A stretch of DNA of 35,647 nt, from positions 1-35,647 of the forward strand of contig CADBLU010000124.1 in NCBI GenBank assembly GCA_902795605.1, read 5' to 3'. A program made the position numbers and the translations under genes. The notes under the pieces were generated by a model. It made no database searches and was not told the origin of the DNA. It saw nothing but the letters and a program-made list of their open reading frames with translations. Every line of letters starts with the position of its first letter. Within the stretch, counting starts at the first letter, position 1. This document shows positions 17,318 through 25,419 of the stretch, piece by piece. Origin of the DNA: an uncultured Prevotellaceae bacterium. GTDB taxonomy: Bacteria > Bacteroidota > Bacteroidia > Bacteroidales > Bacteroidaceae.

Positions 17318-18247
17318 CTATTCCTGCAAATCAGAGATAGCAAAAGGCGACTTCACCGCCTCACAAGCACATTGCTGGCACAACCGACGGTTGGTGTCGT
17401 CCACAGCCACGCTGCCCGTCTCGCCGGCCTCAGCTTCGGTAAGGGGATGAATGGCTGTATTGTCTAATACTGAAACGTGAAAAGCATCGCCGAAGAGCAC
17501 TTGAAACCAGGTGCACGCAGCGATATAACGCCCTACCCCGTGACAGAGATGCCAGTTGTCGCGAGTGAGATACATACCATTCTCAAGACGAGTGTCCCTG
17601 GCATTCTGCACCGCTGTCCCCACGGGAATGACCCGCACTCCGTAGAATTGCGACATCTTGATGGCACAGTCGATGTTTCCCTTCCATTCCCTCGGATGCG
17701 ACTTCACCGTATGACTCCACGGCATGGCATAGGCCAATGTGATTTGCTTATTCGGACACTCCGTCCGCACCAAAGCCACTAATTGTTCGGCCACAGTCTC
17801 AAAACTGCTCCAAGAATACGACACCGCGCTCGACTGAACAAGCACGCAGACATCCCACGGACGCTTGAGCACATCACTCACCGGCTCATAGATGACAGCG
17901 GCACCGCCACCAGCCATCTTGGTGAATGTCTTTTTCTCTCCCGTTTGGTAGAGTTCCAACCAGTCGGCGAAGCTACCGCCATTGATACATCCATTGTAGA
18001 CACACATTCTGGTCGTGTCGAGTCCGGCAGCCATAACCAAATCATTGAGATAGGCTGTGGCATCGACAGAGAAACTGTTGCCCAATACCACCACGCGCAC
18101 ACTGTCGCCCAATATGGGTTTTTGTTCCGGATACTCTATCGCAGCAATAGGCTCCTCGATGTCTTCATCGTCAGATGAACACGAGAAGGGTAAAAAACTT
18201 ATCACCAGCACATAGAGCAACTTACGGAGCAACATTTTCTTATCCAT
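17318..18247 (-). CDS. DUF4886-type SGNH hydrolase lipoprotein, probable surface esterase
   Basis: Starting at the ATG at 18247 (a TTG at 18256 is the only longer start) the protein has 309 residues. The signal peptide ends in FLPFSC (Cys23), followed at once by SSDDEDIEE. Such an acidic run directly after the lipid-modified Cys resembles the Bacteroidetes lipoprotein export signal, so surface exposure is likely. The SGNH fold is seen in block I VVVLGNSFSVDA (Ser58) and the C-terminal RDNWHLCHGVGRYIAA with the Asp-x-x-His pair. DUF4886 proteins belong to the GDSL/SGNH esterases. It starts 5 nt after the acyltransferase-3 gene, so an acyl-transfer or deacylation role on the polysaccharide is a reasonable inference. 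Confidence 0.8.
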   Translation of the reverse strand: MDKKMLLRKLLYVLVISFLPFSCSSDDEDIEEPIAAIEYPEQKPILGDSVRVVVLGNSFSVDATAYLNDLVMAAGLDTTRMCVYNGCINGGSFADWLELYQTGEKKTFTKMAGGGAAVIYEPVSDVLKRPWDVCVLVQSSAVSYSWSSFETVAEQLVALVRTECPNKQITLAYAMPWSHTVKSHPREWKGNIDCAIKMSQFYGVRVIPVGTAVQNARDTRLENGMYLTRDNWHLCHGVGRYIAACTWFQVLFGDAFHVSVLDNTAIHPLTEAEAGETGSVAVDDTNRRLCQQCACEAVKSPFAISDLQE

Positions 18248-18252
18248 TTCTT

Positions 18253-19263
18253 TCAACGTTTTAATTCATCCACTCTCATCTTTCCTATAATCAGAGGGAA
18301 ATATCTCATCGCCAGAAGAATGATAGGAACAAAAAAGGCTAAAATCATCAAAGCGACGACATAATCAAGCAACGAAGGCTCGGAAACGTATTGCCGGAAT
18401 ATCCTGATGAGATGTGAATGGAAGCCTAAAATCAACAAGGTTCCAGTGGAAATCAGGCGAATGACATTCGGGCAAAATGTAAATATCTTTATTAAAGAAA
18501 AAACACCAAAAGCACCGGCAACACCTCCAAGCAGACAAAGCCAAAGGCTCTCGCCATAATGACAACGGTGCATAAATGCCGTTCCATTGGTCTGCACACA
18601 GAAATGCAACACCATCACACTCGCAATCAGCATCAGCAACAATGCCGAACGATGTTGGAATCTGTCTATCTCCTTGCGAAAGCGACGGAGTGCATAACCC
18701 AACAAGAAGAAGGGATAGGCTATCATCACATCTATCAACGCATTGGGATGCAGAAAAATACGATAGGACGGCAACAAGTACTCATTGAAGGCATAAGCAC
18801 CTATGAGCAATGCTACAAGTAGGATGCCCCAACCCCTGCGCGGCACAAACTGCAACATGATGCGCAGCACAAGGAGCGTATAGACAAACCAGCATGTGGC
18901 CAGCCCCCGATAACCGTCGTTGAACCCTGTTATCAGATCGAAAACGAAGATACCGAAACACAGTGGCGTAAAATCGCCCTCCATCCAATGCGACCAACAA
19001 TAGTAAGAAAAATTCAATGCACAGATTATCAGTGTCGGCACCACGAGGTTGAACCATTGCTTACGCCAAAACAGCGCTATGTCAGACTCCCGCCTGAACA
19101 GGAATCCGGACACCATGAAAAATAGGGGCAGACTGAACGCAAGAAGATAGGAATAACCAATGGGAACGAAATGACCCAGCACAATGGCATACATACCGAC
19201 TGACTTCATCCAGTCAATCCAGTTCATTCTGCCATAAGTCATTTCATTCTTCATTTTTCTCAT
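18253..19263 (-). CDS. Acyltransferase-3 family membrane protein
   Basis: The 336-residue protein (ATG at 19263; also possible at 19254, and a GTG at 19272) is almost wholly membrane-embedded, with about ten hydrophobic segments. The family start is clear: NWIDWMKSVGMYAIVLGHF, holding the His essential in AT3 proteins, and then LPLFFMVSGFLFRR with the conserved Arg. Members transfer acetyl or other acyl groups to glycans across the inner membrane, as OafA/OafB do on O-antigen. It is the first gene of a minus-strand pair with the SGNH lipoprotein and is divergent from the Wzx operon, so decoration of the same polymer is likely. A weak -7 box (TAATTTCG) lies at 19277-19284. Confidence 0.88.
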   Translation of the reverse strand: MRKMKNEMTYGRMNWIDWMKSVGMYAIVLGHFVPIGYSYLLAFSLPLFFMVSGFLFRRESDIALFWRKQWFNLVVPTLIICALNFSYYCWSHWMEGDFTPLCFGIFVFDLITGFNDGYRGLATCWFVYTLLVLRIMLQFVPRRGWGILLVALLIGAYAFNEYLLPSYRIFLHPNALIDVMIAYPFFLLGYALRRFRKEIDRFQHRSALLLMLIASVMVLHFCVQTNGTAFMHRCHYGESLWLCLLGGVAGAFGVFSLIKIFTFCPNVIRLISTGTLLILGFHSHLIRIFRQYVSEPSLLDYVVALMILAFFVPIILLAMRYFPLIIGKMRVDELKR

Positions 19264-19388
19264 TAGATTCACGCTGCGAAATTACTAATTTTCCGCGAAA
19301 TCTCACCCATAGGACTCCAAAAACGTGCTCCGACCACAAATTCTACTCATTATTTCATCGATTCTTCCTCGTTTCGCTATATTTTTTG

Positions 19389-19396
19389 TACTTTTG
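19389..19396 (+). promoter_or_regulatory. -7 promoter box of the polysaccharide operon
   Basis: TACTTTTG fits TAnnTTTG; TTTCG/TTCC elements lie 14-23 nt upstream as imperfect -33 candidates. Transcription would begin near 19400, leaving a leader of about 175 nt before the flippase ATG at 19575. Confidence 0.6.
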
Positions 19397-19574
19397 CAGT
19401 CGCATTAAATGAGCACAGATAAACTGCGAGTGCAGCACGACTGACACTCCTAAGCGGCTTGTGGATGTTTGTTCAATGCACATCGATGATTCTACCTTTG
19501 CCCCGTTGCACAGCAGTGCAAGGGGTGAGATGTGTATTGTGCACGCCTAAGCCGCAGCGATAGTATTGATTGGA
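19397..19574 (+). promoter_or_regulatory. Long structured 5' leader RNA of the polysaccharide operon
   Basis: This stretch has no plausible gene but several complementary segments that nest. The outer stem pairs 19454-19460 with 19549-19555 (GCGGCTT with AAGCCGC) and extends by two G-C pairs after a small internal loop. The middle stem pairs 19474-19484 with 19529-19539, 11 pairs with one G-U. The inner hairpin pairs 19501-19511 with 19516-19525 (CCCC[g]TTGCAC with GTGCAAGGGG, loop AGCA). Upstream, CAGTCG (19397-19402) can pair with CGACTG (19438-19443) around a small CTGC/GCAG hairpin. Such a leader could be a riboswitch, an antitermination element or a protein-binding site; I recognise no known class. 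Confidence 0.6.
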
Positions 19575-20957
19575 ATGAACAAAGTGAAGACGATATTCTC
19601 ATTTCCAAAGAATATCCATCAAAAACTCACCAATTCATCAAAGAGAAGCAAAGAAGCCGTTCGGAATATTGCCCTTTCCCTGACAGCCAAGGGAGTAAGT
19701 ATTCTGAGCAGCCTACTTGTGGTTCCCCTCACCATCCATTATGTCAACTCCACGCGTTATGGCATCTGGCTCACGCTCTCGTCAGTGATCAGCTGGATAG
19801 CCTTTTTCGACTTGGGACTGACCAACGGTTTCAGAAACAAGTTTGCTGAGGCAAGGACCAACGGTGACACTCTGCTGGCAAGGAAATACTTGAGCACGAC
19901 CTACTTCGTCATGGGCGCCATTGTCGTTTTTCTCTATGCCGCCCTGTTCATCGCCAACCTGTTTGTCAACTGGTCGTCGATATTGCATGTCGACCAAAGC
20001 TATGCCATCGAACTGCGCGATGTATTCGCCATCCTCAGTGCCTTCTTCTGTCTCAACATGGTCTTCAGCACCTTCAGCATGATGCTCACGGCCGACCAAA
20101 AGATAGGATTCTCGTCACTCATACAAGGCCTTGGGCAACTGCTGTCGCTCGTGGCAATCTATATTCTCACCCGCGTCAGCAAAGGAAGCCTGCTCCATCT
20201 TGCCACCTACTATGCTGGCGTCCCGTGCCTGGTGATGCTGGCCGCTTCTGTTGTAGGCTTCACCGCCACACGCTACAGGGCATTGCGTCCCGGCAGGAAA
20301 TTCGTCGACCTGTCACTCGTCAGGCAGATTTTCAGCCTGGGCCTGCAGTTTTTTGTTATATACATCTGCCTGCTGCTCATTTTCCAGATCATGAATGTCG
20401 TCATCACCCGTGAGTTAGGCCCTGTAGCAGCCACTCAATACAATATTGCCTACAAATATTTTCATGTCCTTTATATGGTGATGCTCATCATCATCTCGCC
20501 TTTCTGGTCGGCATTCACCGACGCCTATACACAACAAGACTTCGAATGGATGCGGTCCATTATGCGTAAACTAGAGAAAGGATGGCTGCTTTGCGTGGGC
20601 GCAGCTCTACTCATGCTGCTTATCTCGCCCTTCTTCTACAAGATATGGATAGGAGACGAGAGCGTTGATATGAGTCTTGCGCTGTCGGCAAGCGTGATGA
20701 TTTTCATCCTCTCTCAGATTTTGGGCGCCACCTATATGCAGATGATCAACGGTGTCGGTTATGTGAGGATACAGCTCATCACCTACATTGCATTCGCCCT
20801 TATCTCACTTCCCCTGATGATTGGCTCATGCCGTCTGTTCGGAGTGGTGGGAATCGTAGTGATACCGTCCATCGTATATCTGTGCCAGGCACTGCTTGGA
20901 AGGATTCAACTCAGCAAAATCATCAGTCGCACGGCAAGCGGCATCTGGTGTAAATAG
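19575..20957 (+). CDS. Wzx-like polysaccharide flippase (MATE/MOP superfamily)
   Basis: The 460-residue protein has about twelve to fourteen hydrophobic segments. It has the start typical of polysaccharide-exporter family members: a cytoplasmic tail, then NIALSLTAKGVSILSSLLVVPLTI and YGIWLTLSSVISWIAFFDLGL, followed by GFRNKFAEA. Wzx proteins flip undecaprenyl-diphosphate-linked repeat units across the inner membrane. It is the first gene after the structured leader and sits 15 nt before the Wzy-like polymerase. The ATG at 19575 is used; a TTG at 19566 is in frame but less likely. The 'Wzx' role is inferred from family and context. Confidence 0.88.
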   Translation: MNKVKTIFSFPKNIHQKLTNSSKRSKEAVRNIALSLTAKGVSILSSLLVVPLTIHYVNSTRYGIWLTLSSVISWIAFFDLGLTNGFRNKFAEARTNGDTLLARKYLSTTYFVMGAIVVFLYAALFIANLFVNWSSILHVDQSYAIELRDVFAILSAFFCLNMVFSTFSMMLTADQKIGFSSLIQGLGQLLSLVAIYILTRVSKGSLLHLATYYAGVPCLVMLAASVVGFTATRYRALRPGRKFVDLSLVRQIFSLGLQFFVIYICLLLIFQIMNVVITRELGPVAATQYNIAYKYFHVLYMVMLIIISPFWSAFTDAYTQQDFEWMRSIMRKLEKGWLLCVGAALLMLLISPFFYKIWIGDESVDMSLALSASVMIFILSQILGATYMQMINGVGYVRIQLITYIAFALISLPLMIGSCRLFGVVGIVVIPSIVYLCQALLGRIQLSKIISRTASGIWCK

Positions 20958-20972
20958 TCTAAGCAACACTTT

Positions 20973-22361
20973 ATGTTAGGAATTACTCTGCTCGTCATAG
21001 CCATCATCGCCTACGTGATTGAATTGAAGAGGATAAGCCTCTTTATCTTCACTTCATTCATGCTCAATGGATGGTGTGTCCTCACCGACGATGTACTTGA
21101 GATGAAGAACTATGACTTAGCCATCATCTATACTTTCGTCATCTTCTTTTTCTCCGCTCTCTTCGAGAAATCACCCACCAAGTTTAATGACTCAAAACTC
21201 AAGCGATGGCTCTATGTGTTTGCTGTGTTCATCATCCTCGATGTGATATTCTCTTACAACCATTATGAATTCACCCCCTACCAGATACTGCAAGGCAGCC
21301 GTGCCAGCTTCCTATTCCTCTCCTATTTCTTCCTCAGGAAAGTCAAAGTGAAGGATTTCCTGTGGATCAACGAGATATTCTTCTATATCACGTTGGTCAC
21401 GTCGGTGCTCTATATCCTTGAGGTGTTCTTCGACATGCCCGTGCTCCCCTACAACAAGGAAGGAGCCAAGATTGACGATTATACCGGTATCATGCGTTAT
21501 TATAACTCGCCGCCGCTGCTCTACTGGTATATCTTTATCACCGTCCTCACGCCCAACTTGCTCAAGTCGAAGTTCACCTTCCTCAGTATCTTCGTCTTCA
21601 TCATTGCACTCATCGCCACACTCGGACGCATACAGATTGCCATGACGGCTGCCGTACTGCTCATCGGCCTCATCATTCAGGGAAGAGCCAAGTCGATAGT
21701 GACTGCCGCCGTGGCCGTACTCGTGCTTGCGGCACCTTTTGCACAACTCCTCGGGGCACGTTTCGCCGGCAAATACGAAGACTCCACCGCAAGCGAAATC
21801 AAAGCCATCTTCAACGGAGGCATTCAGGAGACCGTCTATGTGGGCAACTCAAAAGACGTCGGCACCTTCACCTACCGACTGGCATGGATCTATGAACGGG
21901 CGGACTACCTCTCCACAAGGCCGATGGAGGAGAATGTCTTCGGTCTGGGTCTCATCAGCGACAGTCAGACGCAGAAAGTGAACAGTATGTACGCTTTCGG
22001 ACTGGGCCTCATGGACGAGGAAGAGAATATCGCTCAGCTCACCACTCCCGACATCTCCTACGGCAACCTACTTTCCAAATACGGTTATGTGGGCGGTGTG
22101 CTGTTCCTCTTTATTTGGTTCCAGATGCTTGCCACATTCATCAGATACCATAGAGAAGACGACATGGCTTTCGCTGGCATGCTGCTCGTCATCAATGCCA
22201 TACTGTTGGGATTCTCGGGCACGACTATCTCCGACCAAGGCTATCTCATCACCCCCTACCTCGCCTATGTCGTTCTGATACATAAAGTTACAAAAGAACC
22301 TCTGCCCGAACCTGCTATCGCAGAGAGAGCAAACGGGCAAGATGCCGGACAGGCCACCTGA
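20973..22361 (+). CDS. Wzy-like O-antigen/exopolysaccharide polymerase
   Basis: The 462-residue protein is very hydrophobic, with about eleven membrane segments and one large loop (about 250-370) carrying charged and aromatic residues (GTFTYRLAWIYERADYL, then FGLGLISDS). That layout, and an Arg-containing loop before conserved FGLG, is usual for Wzy/WaaL (O-antigen ligase) family proteins. Wzy joins repeat units in the periplasm. Sequence conservation in this family is low, so the call rests on topology and on its place directly after the flippase. WaaL-type ligase is the main alternative. Confidence 0.8.
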   Translation: MLGITLLVIAIIAYVIELKRISLFIFTSFMLNGWCVLTDDVLEMKNYDLAIIYTFVIFFFSALFEKSPTKFNDSKLKRWLYVFAVFIILDVIFSYNHYEFTPYQILQGSRASFLFLSYFFLRKVKVKDFLWINEIFFYITLVTSVLYILEVFFDMPVLPYNKEGAKIDDYTGIMRYYNSPPLLYWYIFITVLTPNLLKSKFTFLSIFVFIIALIATLGRIQIAMTAAVLLIGLIIQGRAKSIVTAAVAVLVLAAPFAQLLGARFAGKYEDSTASEIKAIFNGGIQETVYVGNSKDVGTFTYRLAWIYERADYLSTRPMEENVFGLGLISDSQTQKVNSMYAFGLGLMDEEENIAQLTTPDISYGNLLSKYGYVGGVLFLFIWFQMLATFIRYHREDDMAFAGMLLVINAILLGFSGTTISDQGYLITPYLAYVVLIHKVTKEPLPEPAIAERANGQDAGQAT

Positions 22362-22363
22362 CC

Positions 22364-22993
22364 ATGCATATTCTCTCCACCATCGTCCTCTATGCCGTGA
22401 AAGCCGGGCAGAAAGCCGGGAAATGCCTCAACGTGCTCAACAGCATGTATGCAAAGGCATATCTGAGACACAAAAAGGCCCGATTCCATTCCGACATCCT
22501 TTTCTACGGTTTTCCCCGACTGCAGTTCGGCAAAGGAAGTGAAATAAACATCGGCAAGGGATTTATCTGCCGCTCGAAAGGAAGCACAGCACTCGACGAC
22601 ATCACATCCTCATATCTTGTGGTGGCCCCGGGCGCACGACTCTCTATAGGAGACAACAGCGGCATCAGCGACACTGCCATCATTTGCAGGAAAGCCATCA
22701 CCATCGGCAGCCATGCCAACATCGGCAACGGCACCATCATCATCGATTCCGACATGCATCACCTCGACTGGAGACAACGGATTGACAGGGCTGCCGACAT
22801 CCAAGGACTCAACGACAAACCCGTGACGATTGGCGACCATGTGTTCATAGGCATGCGCTCCATCATTCTCAAAGGCGTCACTATCGGTGAGAAATCTGTC
22901 GTCGCCGCAGGAAGCGTCGTCTGCCACGATATCCCTCCGGGCGAATTGTGGGGCGGCAACCCCGCGCATTTCATCCGAAAAATCGACTGTTGA
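22364..22993 (+). CDS. Left-handed beta-helix (hexapeptide) acyltransferase
   Basis: The 209-residue protein starts 2 nt after the polymerase stop. From about residue 55 it consists of hexapeptide repeats ([IV]-G-x-x-x-x type: INIGKGF, LSIGDNSGI, ITIGSHANIGNGTIIID, VTIGDHVFIGMRSIILKGVTIG). A loop with DSDMHHLD holds the probable catalytic His and the end is VVCHDIPPGELWGGNPAHFIRKI. This is the WcaF/NodL/maltose-acetyltransferase fold, acting in the cytoplasm with acetyl-CoA on a sugar hydroxyl or amine of a lipid-linked or nucleotide-linked precursor. The acceptor sugar is not known. Together with the CysE-like protein it is the second soluble acyltransferase of the operon. Confidence 0.88.
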   Translation: MHILSTIVLYAVKAGQKAGKCLNVLNSMYAKAYLRHKKARFHSDILFYGFPRLQFGKGSEINIGKGFICRSKGSTALDDITSSYLVVAPGARLSIGDNSGISDTAIICRKAITIGSHANIGNGTIIIDSDMHHLDWRQRIDRAADIQGLNDKPVTIGDHVFIGMRSIILKGVTIGEKSVVAAGSVVCHDIPPGELWGGNPAHFIRKIDC

Positions 22994-22996
22994 CCC

Positions 22997-24031
22997 ATGA
23001 AAGTCATACACATCGAGTCTGGACTCGGCAACCAGATGCTCAGTTACTGTGAGTATCTGGCCATGAAGAAAGCCAATCCCGGCGACGACTGCTACATAGA
23101 GACCATCGTCTATGATATCCCTGAGTGCAACGATGTCATCTGCCAATGGAACGGCTATGAACTCGACCGCATCTTTCAACTCAACGCTCCCAACATCAGC
23201 ACCTTCTTTGATGAAAAGACGTGGCAGCAGGTCATTGCCGATATCAGAAAGTCGCAATTCTGGCTGAGGAACTGGAATTATCCCGTACATTTCACAGAGG
23301 CCTTCCGACGGGCAGGACTCGACATGGTCAATCTGCGCGGCGATTTCGAAGCGCCTGGCGCAAGTTACAAGACCACTCTCAGCGTGCCAGCCTACAAGAA
23401 GACATTCCTCTTCCAATACCTCAACTTCCTCCGCAGGAAATACCTCAAAAAGCGGACGGTTTCCCCCTCATCTCCCGACCTCTTCGTACATTCTGACCAG
23501 AATATTTTCACGGGTCAGCAACTGACCTTCAAAAACAACGGCAGCGGCTTAGAGAGAATCGACAGGGAAGTGAGAGAGGCTTTCCGTTTCCCGGCCATCA
23601 CCGACGACCGCAACAAAGAGGCCTACCACCAAATCACAGCCCAACAGTCGGTGGCCATACATGCCAGAAGAGGCGACATGCTCAGTTTCAATTTCGACTG
23701 TTATTACGGCGGATACTTCAAAAGAGCCGTACACTATATCAAAAGCGCCGTGACAGACGCCCACTTCTATATCTTCTGCGACCCTGGCAGTGTGGCGTGG
23801 GCCAAGAGCCACAGCAGTGTCTTCGGCCTTGATTTCCGCCGTGACCATATCCACTTCGTCGACTGGAACGGAGGGGCCGACAGTTGGCGCGACATGCAAC
23901 TCATGGCAGCCTGCAAGCACCAGGTCATCACACGAAGCTCGTTCGGCTGGTGGGGAGCATATCTCAATACCAACCCCGACAAAATCACCTGTTCACCCGA
24001 CACCTTCACCTCCACCACGCATCATTTCTGA
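22997..24031 (+). CDS. GT11 alpha-1,2-fucosyltransferase-like glycosyltransferase
   Basis: The 344-residue protein has the GT11 layout. An N-terminal GLGNQMLSYCEYLAM (residues 8-22) corresponds to the family's GGLGNQMFQYA start. The peptide motif IHARRGDML holds the conserved HxRRGD that binds GDP-fucose, and a C-terminal ITRSSFGWWGAYL matches the SSFSWWGAWL motif. Members move L-fucose from GDP-fucose to galactose O2. No GDP-fucose synthesis genes (gmd, fcl or fkp) are in the window, so donor must come from elsewhere. Some GT11 relatives use other sugars, so the precise linkage is inferred. It starts 3 nt after the hexapeptide acyltransferase. Confidence 0.9.
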   Translation: MKVIHIESGLGNQMLSYCEYLAMKKANPGDDCYIETIVYDIPECNDVICQWNGYELDRIFQLNAPNISTFFDEKTWQQVIADIRKSQFWLRNWNYPVHFTEAFRRAGLDMVNLRGDFEAPGASYKTTLSVPAYKKTFLFQYLNFLRRKYLKKRTVSPSSPDLFVHSDQNIFTGQQLTFKNNGSGLERIDREVREAFRFPAITDDRNKEAYHQITAQQSVAIHARRGDMLSFNFDCYYGGYFKRAVHYIKSAVTDAHFYIFCDPGSVAWAKSHSSVFGLDFRRDHIHFVDWNGGADSWRDMQLMAACKHQVITRSSFGWWGAYLNTNPDKITCSPDTFTSTTHHF

Positions 24032-24056
24032 AGACACGCACCATTTCCGAAGAACA

Positions 24057-24818
24057 ATGATTTCTAAAACCATACACTATTGCTGGTTTGGTGGCAACCC
24101 ACTGCCCCCTCTTGCTCAAAAATGCATCGCTTCGTGGAAGAAATACTTGCCCGACTATGAAATCAAACTATGGGACGAGCAAAATTTCGATGTCAACAGC
24201 ATCCCTTACACCACAGAAGCCTATGAGGCAGGCAAATACGCGTTCGTCAGCGACTACGCACGATTCTGGATTCTCTATCATCACGGAGGCGTGTATTTCG
24301 ACACCGACGTAGAAGTGATCAGGCCCATCGACGACATCCTCGAGAAAGGACCTTTCATGGGGTGTGAACGGGAGGCCGACACCCAGAAACCGGAAGACGC
24401 CTCAGGATATGACCTCTGGCCCGCCCCGGGATTGGGGCTTGCCTGCCCTCCGGGTCTCGACATCTACGCCCAATTTCTCGACACCTATGCACAGATGCAT
24501 TTCAAAGTGGCCAACGAGGGCGAGAAACAGCTCACTATTGTCAACCACACCGCCGAGCTGCTCTGCGCCCACGGACTGAAAAACCGACGGGACATACAGC
24601 AGGTGGCTGGCATCTACATCTATCCCAACGACTATTTCTGCCCCATCAGCCCTGACACCCGCAGACTCCATATCACCGCCAACACCCGTACCATCCATCA
24701 TTTCGCCGCCTCATGGATGGACAAGTCGTTCACCCAGAAAGTGAAAGACCGCATCAGGAAATTCATTCCCGAATCAGTGCTGCTGTGGAACAACCGCCGC
24801 AAGAGACAAGGAAAATAA
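24057..24818 (+). CDS. GT32-type glycosyltransferase (DXD sugar-binding family)
   Basis: From the ATG at 24057 the protein has 253 residues. It begins MISKTIHYCWFGG, the standard start of bacterial GT32/capsular glycosyltransferases. ALarge central motif follows: SDYARFWILYHHGGVYFDTD, with the metal-binding DTD and the conserved GGVYxDxD. The C-terminus has HHFAASWMDKS. These retaining enzymes act in the cytoplasm on lipid-linked oligosaccharides with UDP-sugars such as UDP-Gal or UDP-GalNAc; donor not known. It lies 25 nt after the GT11 gene and 31 nt before the CysE-like acyltransferase. Confidence 0.9.
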   Translation: MISKTIHYCWFGGNPLPPLAQKCIASWKKYLPDYEIKLWDEQNFDVNSIPYTTEAYEAGKYAFVSDYARFWILYHHGGVYFDTDVEVIRPIDDILEKGPFMGCEREADTQKPEDASGYDLWPAPGLGLACPPGLDIYAQFLDTYAQMHFKVANEGEKQLTIVNHTAELLCAHGLKNRRDIQQVAGIYIYPNDYFCPISPDTRRLHITANTRTIHHFAASWMDKSFTQKVKDRIRKFIPESVLLWNNRRKRQGK

Positions 24819-24849
24819 AAACAACGAGAAAGCCGCTCATCCACACGAT

Positions 24850-25419
24850 ATGATATCCAACAAGCAAGAACTGAAAGAATACCTGCGGAAAGACCTGGCG
24901 AGATATGCCGGCAACGCACCCAGACTACGCGACTGGATATTGCACAACGAGAAATGGTATGCATGGCAGTATGTCAAGGCGCTGCGGCATGTGGAATACT
25001 ATACCAACACCGGCCGCAAGGGACTGAGATTCCTCCTGTGGTGGTACAGATACAAGCATTTGGGATTCAAGCTGCACTACAAAATCAGCCCCAACACCAC
25101 GGGACCAGGACTCATCATCTATCATATCGGCGACTATCTCGGCGTGAAACCCTCGGCGCGTATCGGCAAGAACTGCACCCTGCGGGCAGGCGTTGTCATC
25201 GGCAGGCGATTTGATGAGGACGGCGACGGACTCCCTGCCATCATCGGCGACAACGTCAACTTCGGACTGGGGGTGAAAGTCTTCGGACAAATAAAAATCG
25301 GCAACAACGTGCAGATAGGCGCCAACTCCGTCGTCACCAAAGACATTCCCGACAATGCCATCGTGGCCGGCATGCCAGCGAAGATCATCAGAATCACCGA
25401 AAGCACAAGGGCAGAATGA
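24850..25419 (+). CDS. CysE-like serine O-acetyltransferase family acyltransferase
   Basis: The 189-residue protein has an N-terminal helical part (1-85, rich in Trp, Tyr, Arg) and then a left-handed beta-helix. Diagnostic of the CysE/WcaB/EpsC type are YHIGDYLGVKPSARIGKNCT, RAGVVIGRRF, NFGLGVKVFGQIKIGNNVQIGANSVVTKDIP and the end AIVAGMPAKIIRI. In polysaccharide loci such proteins acetylate a sugar rather than serine. It overlaps the next glycosyltransferase by an ATGA, showing tight coupling. Free-serine acetylation for cysteine synthesis is the alternative but less likely from context. Confidence 0.85.
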   Translation: MISNKQELKEYLRKDLARYAGNAPRLRDWILHNEKWYAWQYVKALRHVEYYTNTGRKGLRFLLWWYRYKHLGFKLHYKISPNTTGPGLIIYHIGDYLGVKPSARIGKNCTLRAGVVIGRRFDEDGDGLPAIIGDNVNFGLGVKVFGQIKIGNNVQIGANSVVTKDIPDNAIVAGMPAKIIRITESTRAE

